From NCBI GenBank assembly GCA_002421915.1, contig DISA01000020.1, forward strand, positions 1 through 7,004: a stretch of 7,004 nt of DNA, given 5' to 3'. Under the pieces are notes generated by a model. It was not told the origin of the DNA and ran no database searches. It saw nothing but the letters and a program-made list of their open reading frames with translations. The translations under genes were made by a program, and so were the position numbers. Shown one piece after another: positions 6,796 through 7,004 of this stretch. This DNA is from Gallionellaceae bacterium UBA6222 (GTDB lineage: Bacteria > Pseudomonadota > Gammaproteobacteria > Burkholderiales > Gallionellaceae). How positions within the stretch are numbered: the stretch's first letter is position 1; the number at the start of each line of letters is the position of its first letter.

Positions 6796-7004
6796 CTTTT
6801 TAGCAGGTGCAGTTTATCTTTGATGTTGAGCCATGCGTCGGCATCGGCCGGCGCATCCTTCTTCGCCACGATGGGCTTCCACACCTTGGCGAGTTCGGCA
6901 TTCAGCGCAATGTAGCGGCGCTGATCCTCCGGCAGGTCATCCTCGGCAAAAATCGCATCGGCCGGACATTCCGGCACACACAGCGAGCAGTCGATGCACT
7001 CATC
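6792..7004 (-). CDS. fdxA: FdxA-type ferredoxin (3Fe-4S/4Fe-4S), C-terminal 70 residues
   Basis: The gene runs off the right edge; its last 70 codons and TGA stop are present. The visible part starts DECIDCSLCVPECPADAIF, the CxxCxxCxxxCP motif of the Azotobacter ferredoxin I/FdxA family. In that family the first three of these cysteines bind the [4Fe-4S] cluster and the fourth, next to Pro, binds the [3Fe-4S] cluster. The tail (EDDLPEDQRRYIALNAEL, then AKVW, ending DKLHLLKR) matches the family's conserved C-terminal extension, which the small 2[4Fe-4S] ferredoxins lack. About 36 N-terminal residues, with the other three cysteine ligands, lie outside. It is a small soluble electron carrier, partner unknown. 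Its stop overlaps the addB start by four bases (GTGA). Confidence 0.93.
   Translation of the reverse strand, partial: DECIDCSLCVPECPADAIFAEDDLPEDQRRYIALNAELAKVWKPIVAKKDAPADADAWLNIKDKLHLLKR

Overview
The window reads as part of a betaproteobacterial chromosome. It is moderately GC-rich, and every supported feature lies on the minus strand. The lower-coordinate edge carries tRNA-Tyr(GUA) followed by the 5' end of a tRNA-Gly. This Tyr-Gly order usually precedes tuf in Betaproteobacteria, but tuf would lie outside the window. The protein sequences fit the same group, possibly Nitrosomonadales/Gallionellaceae-like; that finer placement is from memory of similar sequences and is not proven here.

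Read in the direction of transcription (high to low coordinates), the layout is: the 3' part of fdxA (7Fe/8Fe-type ferredoxin, cut by the window edge), addB (PD-(D/E)XK nuclease with a four-cysteine iron-sulfur signature), addA (UvrD-like helicase-nuclease), radC (JAMM/MPN-domain protein), a roughly 107-base gap holding a strong sigma-70-type promoter, tRNA-Tyr, and the start of tRNA-Gly. The fdxA stop overlaps the addB start as GTGA, and the addB stop overlaps the addA start as ATGA. fdxA-addB-addA is therefore tightly packed and probably translationally coupled. radC follows addA after 51 bases with its own good Shine-Dalgarno sequence. The operon promoter must lie beyond the right edge.

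AddA and AddB together should form the double-strand-break resection machine (AddAB, the functional counterpart of RecBCD). AddA supplies the SF1 motor and one nuclease; AddB supplies the second nuclease and an Fe-S-stabilised fold. RadC is a DNA-associated family of uncertain function.

The standout feature is a 58-bp perfect inverted repeat inside addA (2653-2710). Each 24-bp arm begins with GTAG and contains its own smaller palindrome, which is the architecture of a REP doublet (REPIN/BIME-like mobile repeat). It does not break the gene: it is read through in the only stop-free phase of that strand. It adds about 20 residues (514-533) to a probable linker between helicase motif IV and the following domain. 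This looks like a mobile palindrome domesticated as protein-coding sequence. No phage genes, insertion sequences or CRISPR arrays are visible, and the long plus-strand ORFs are shadows of addA and addB.
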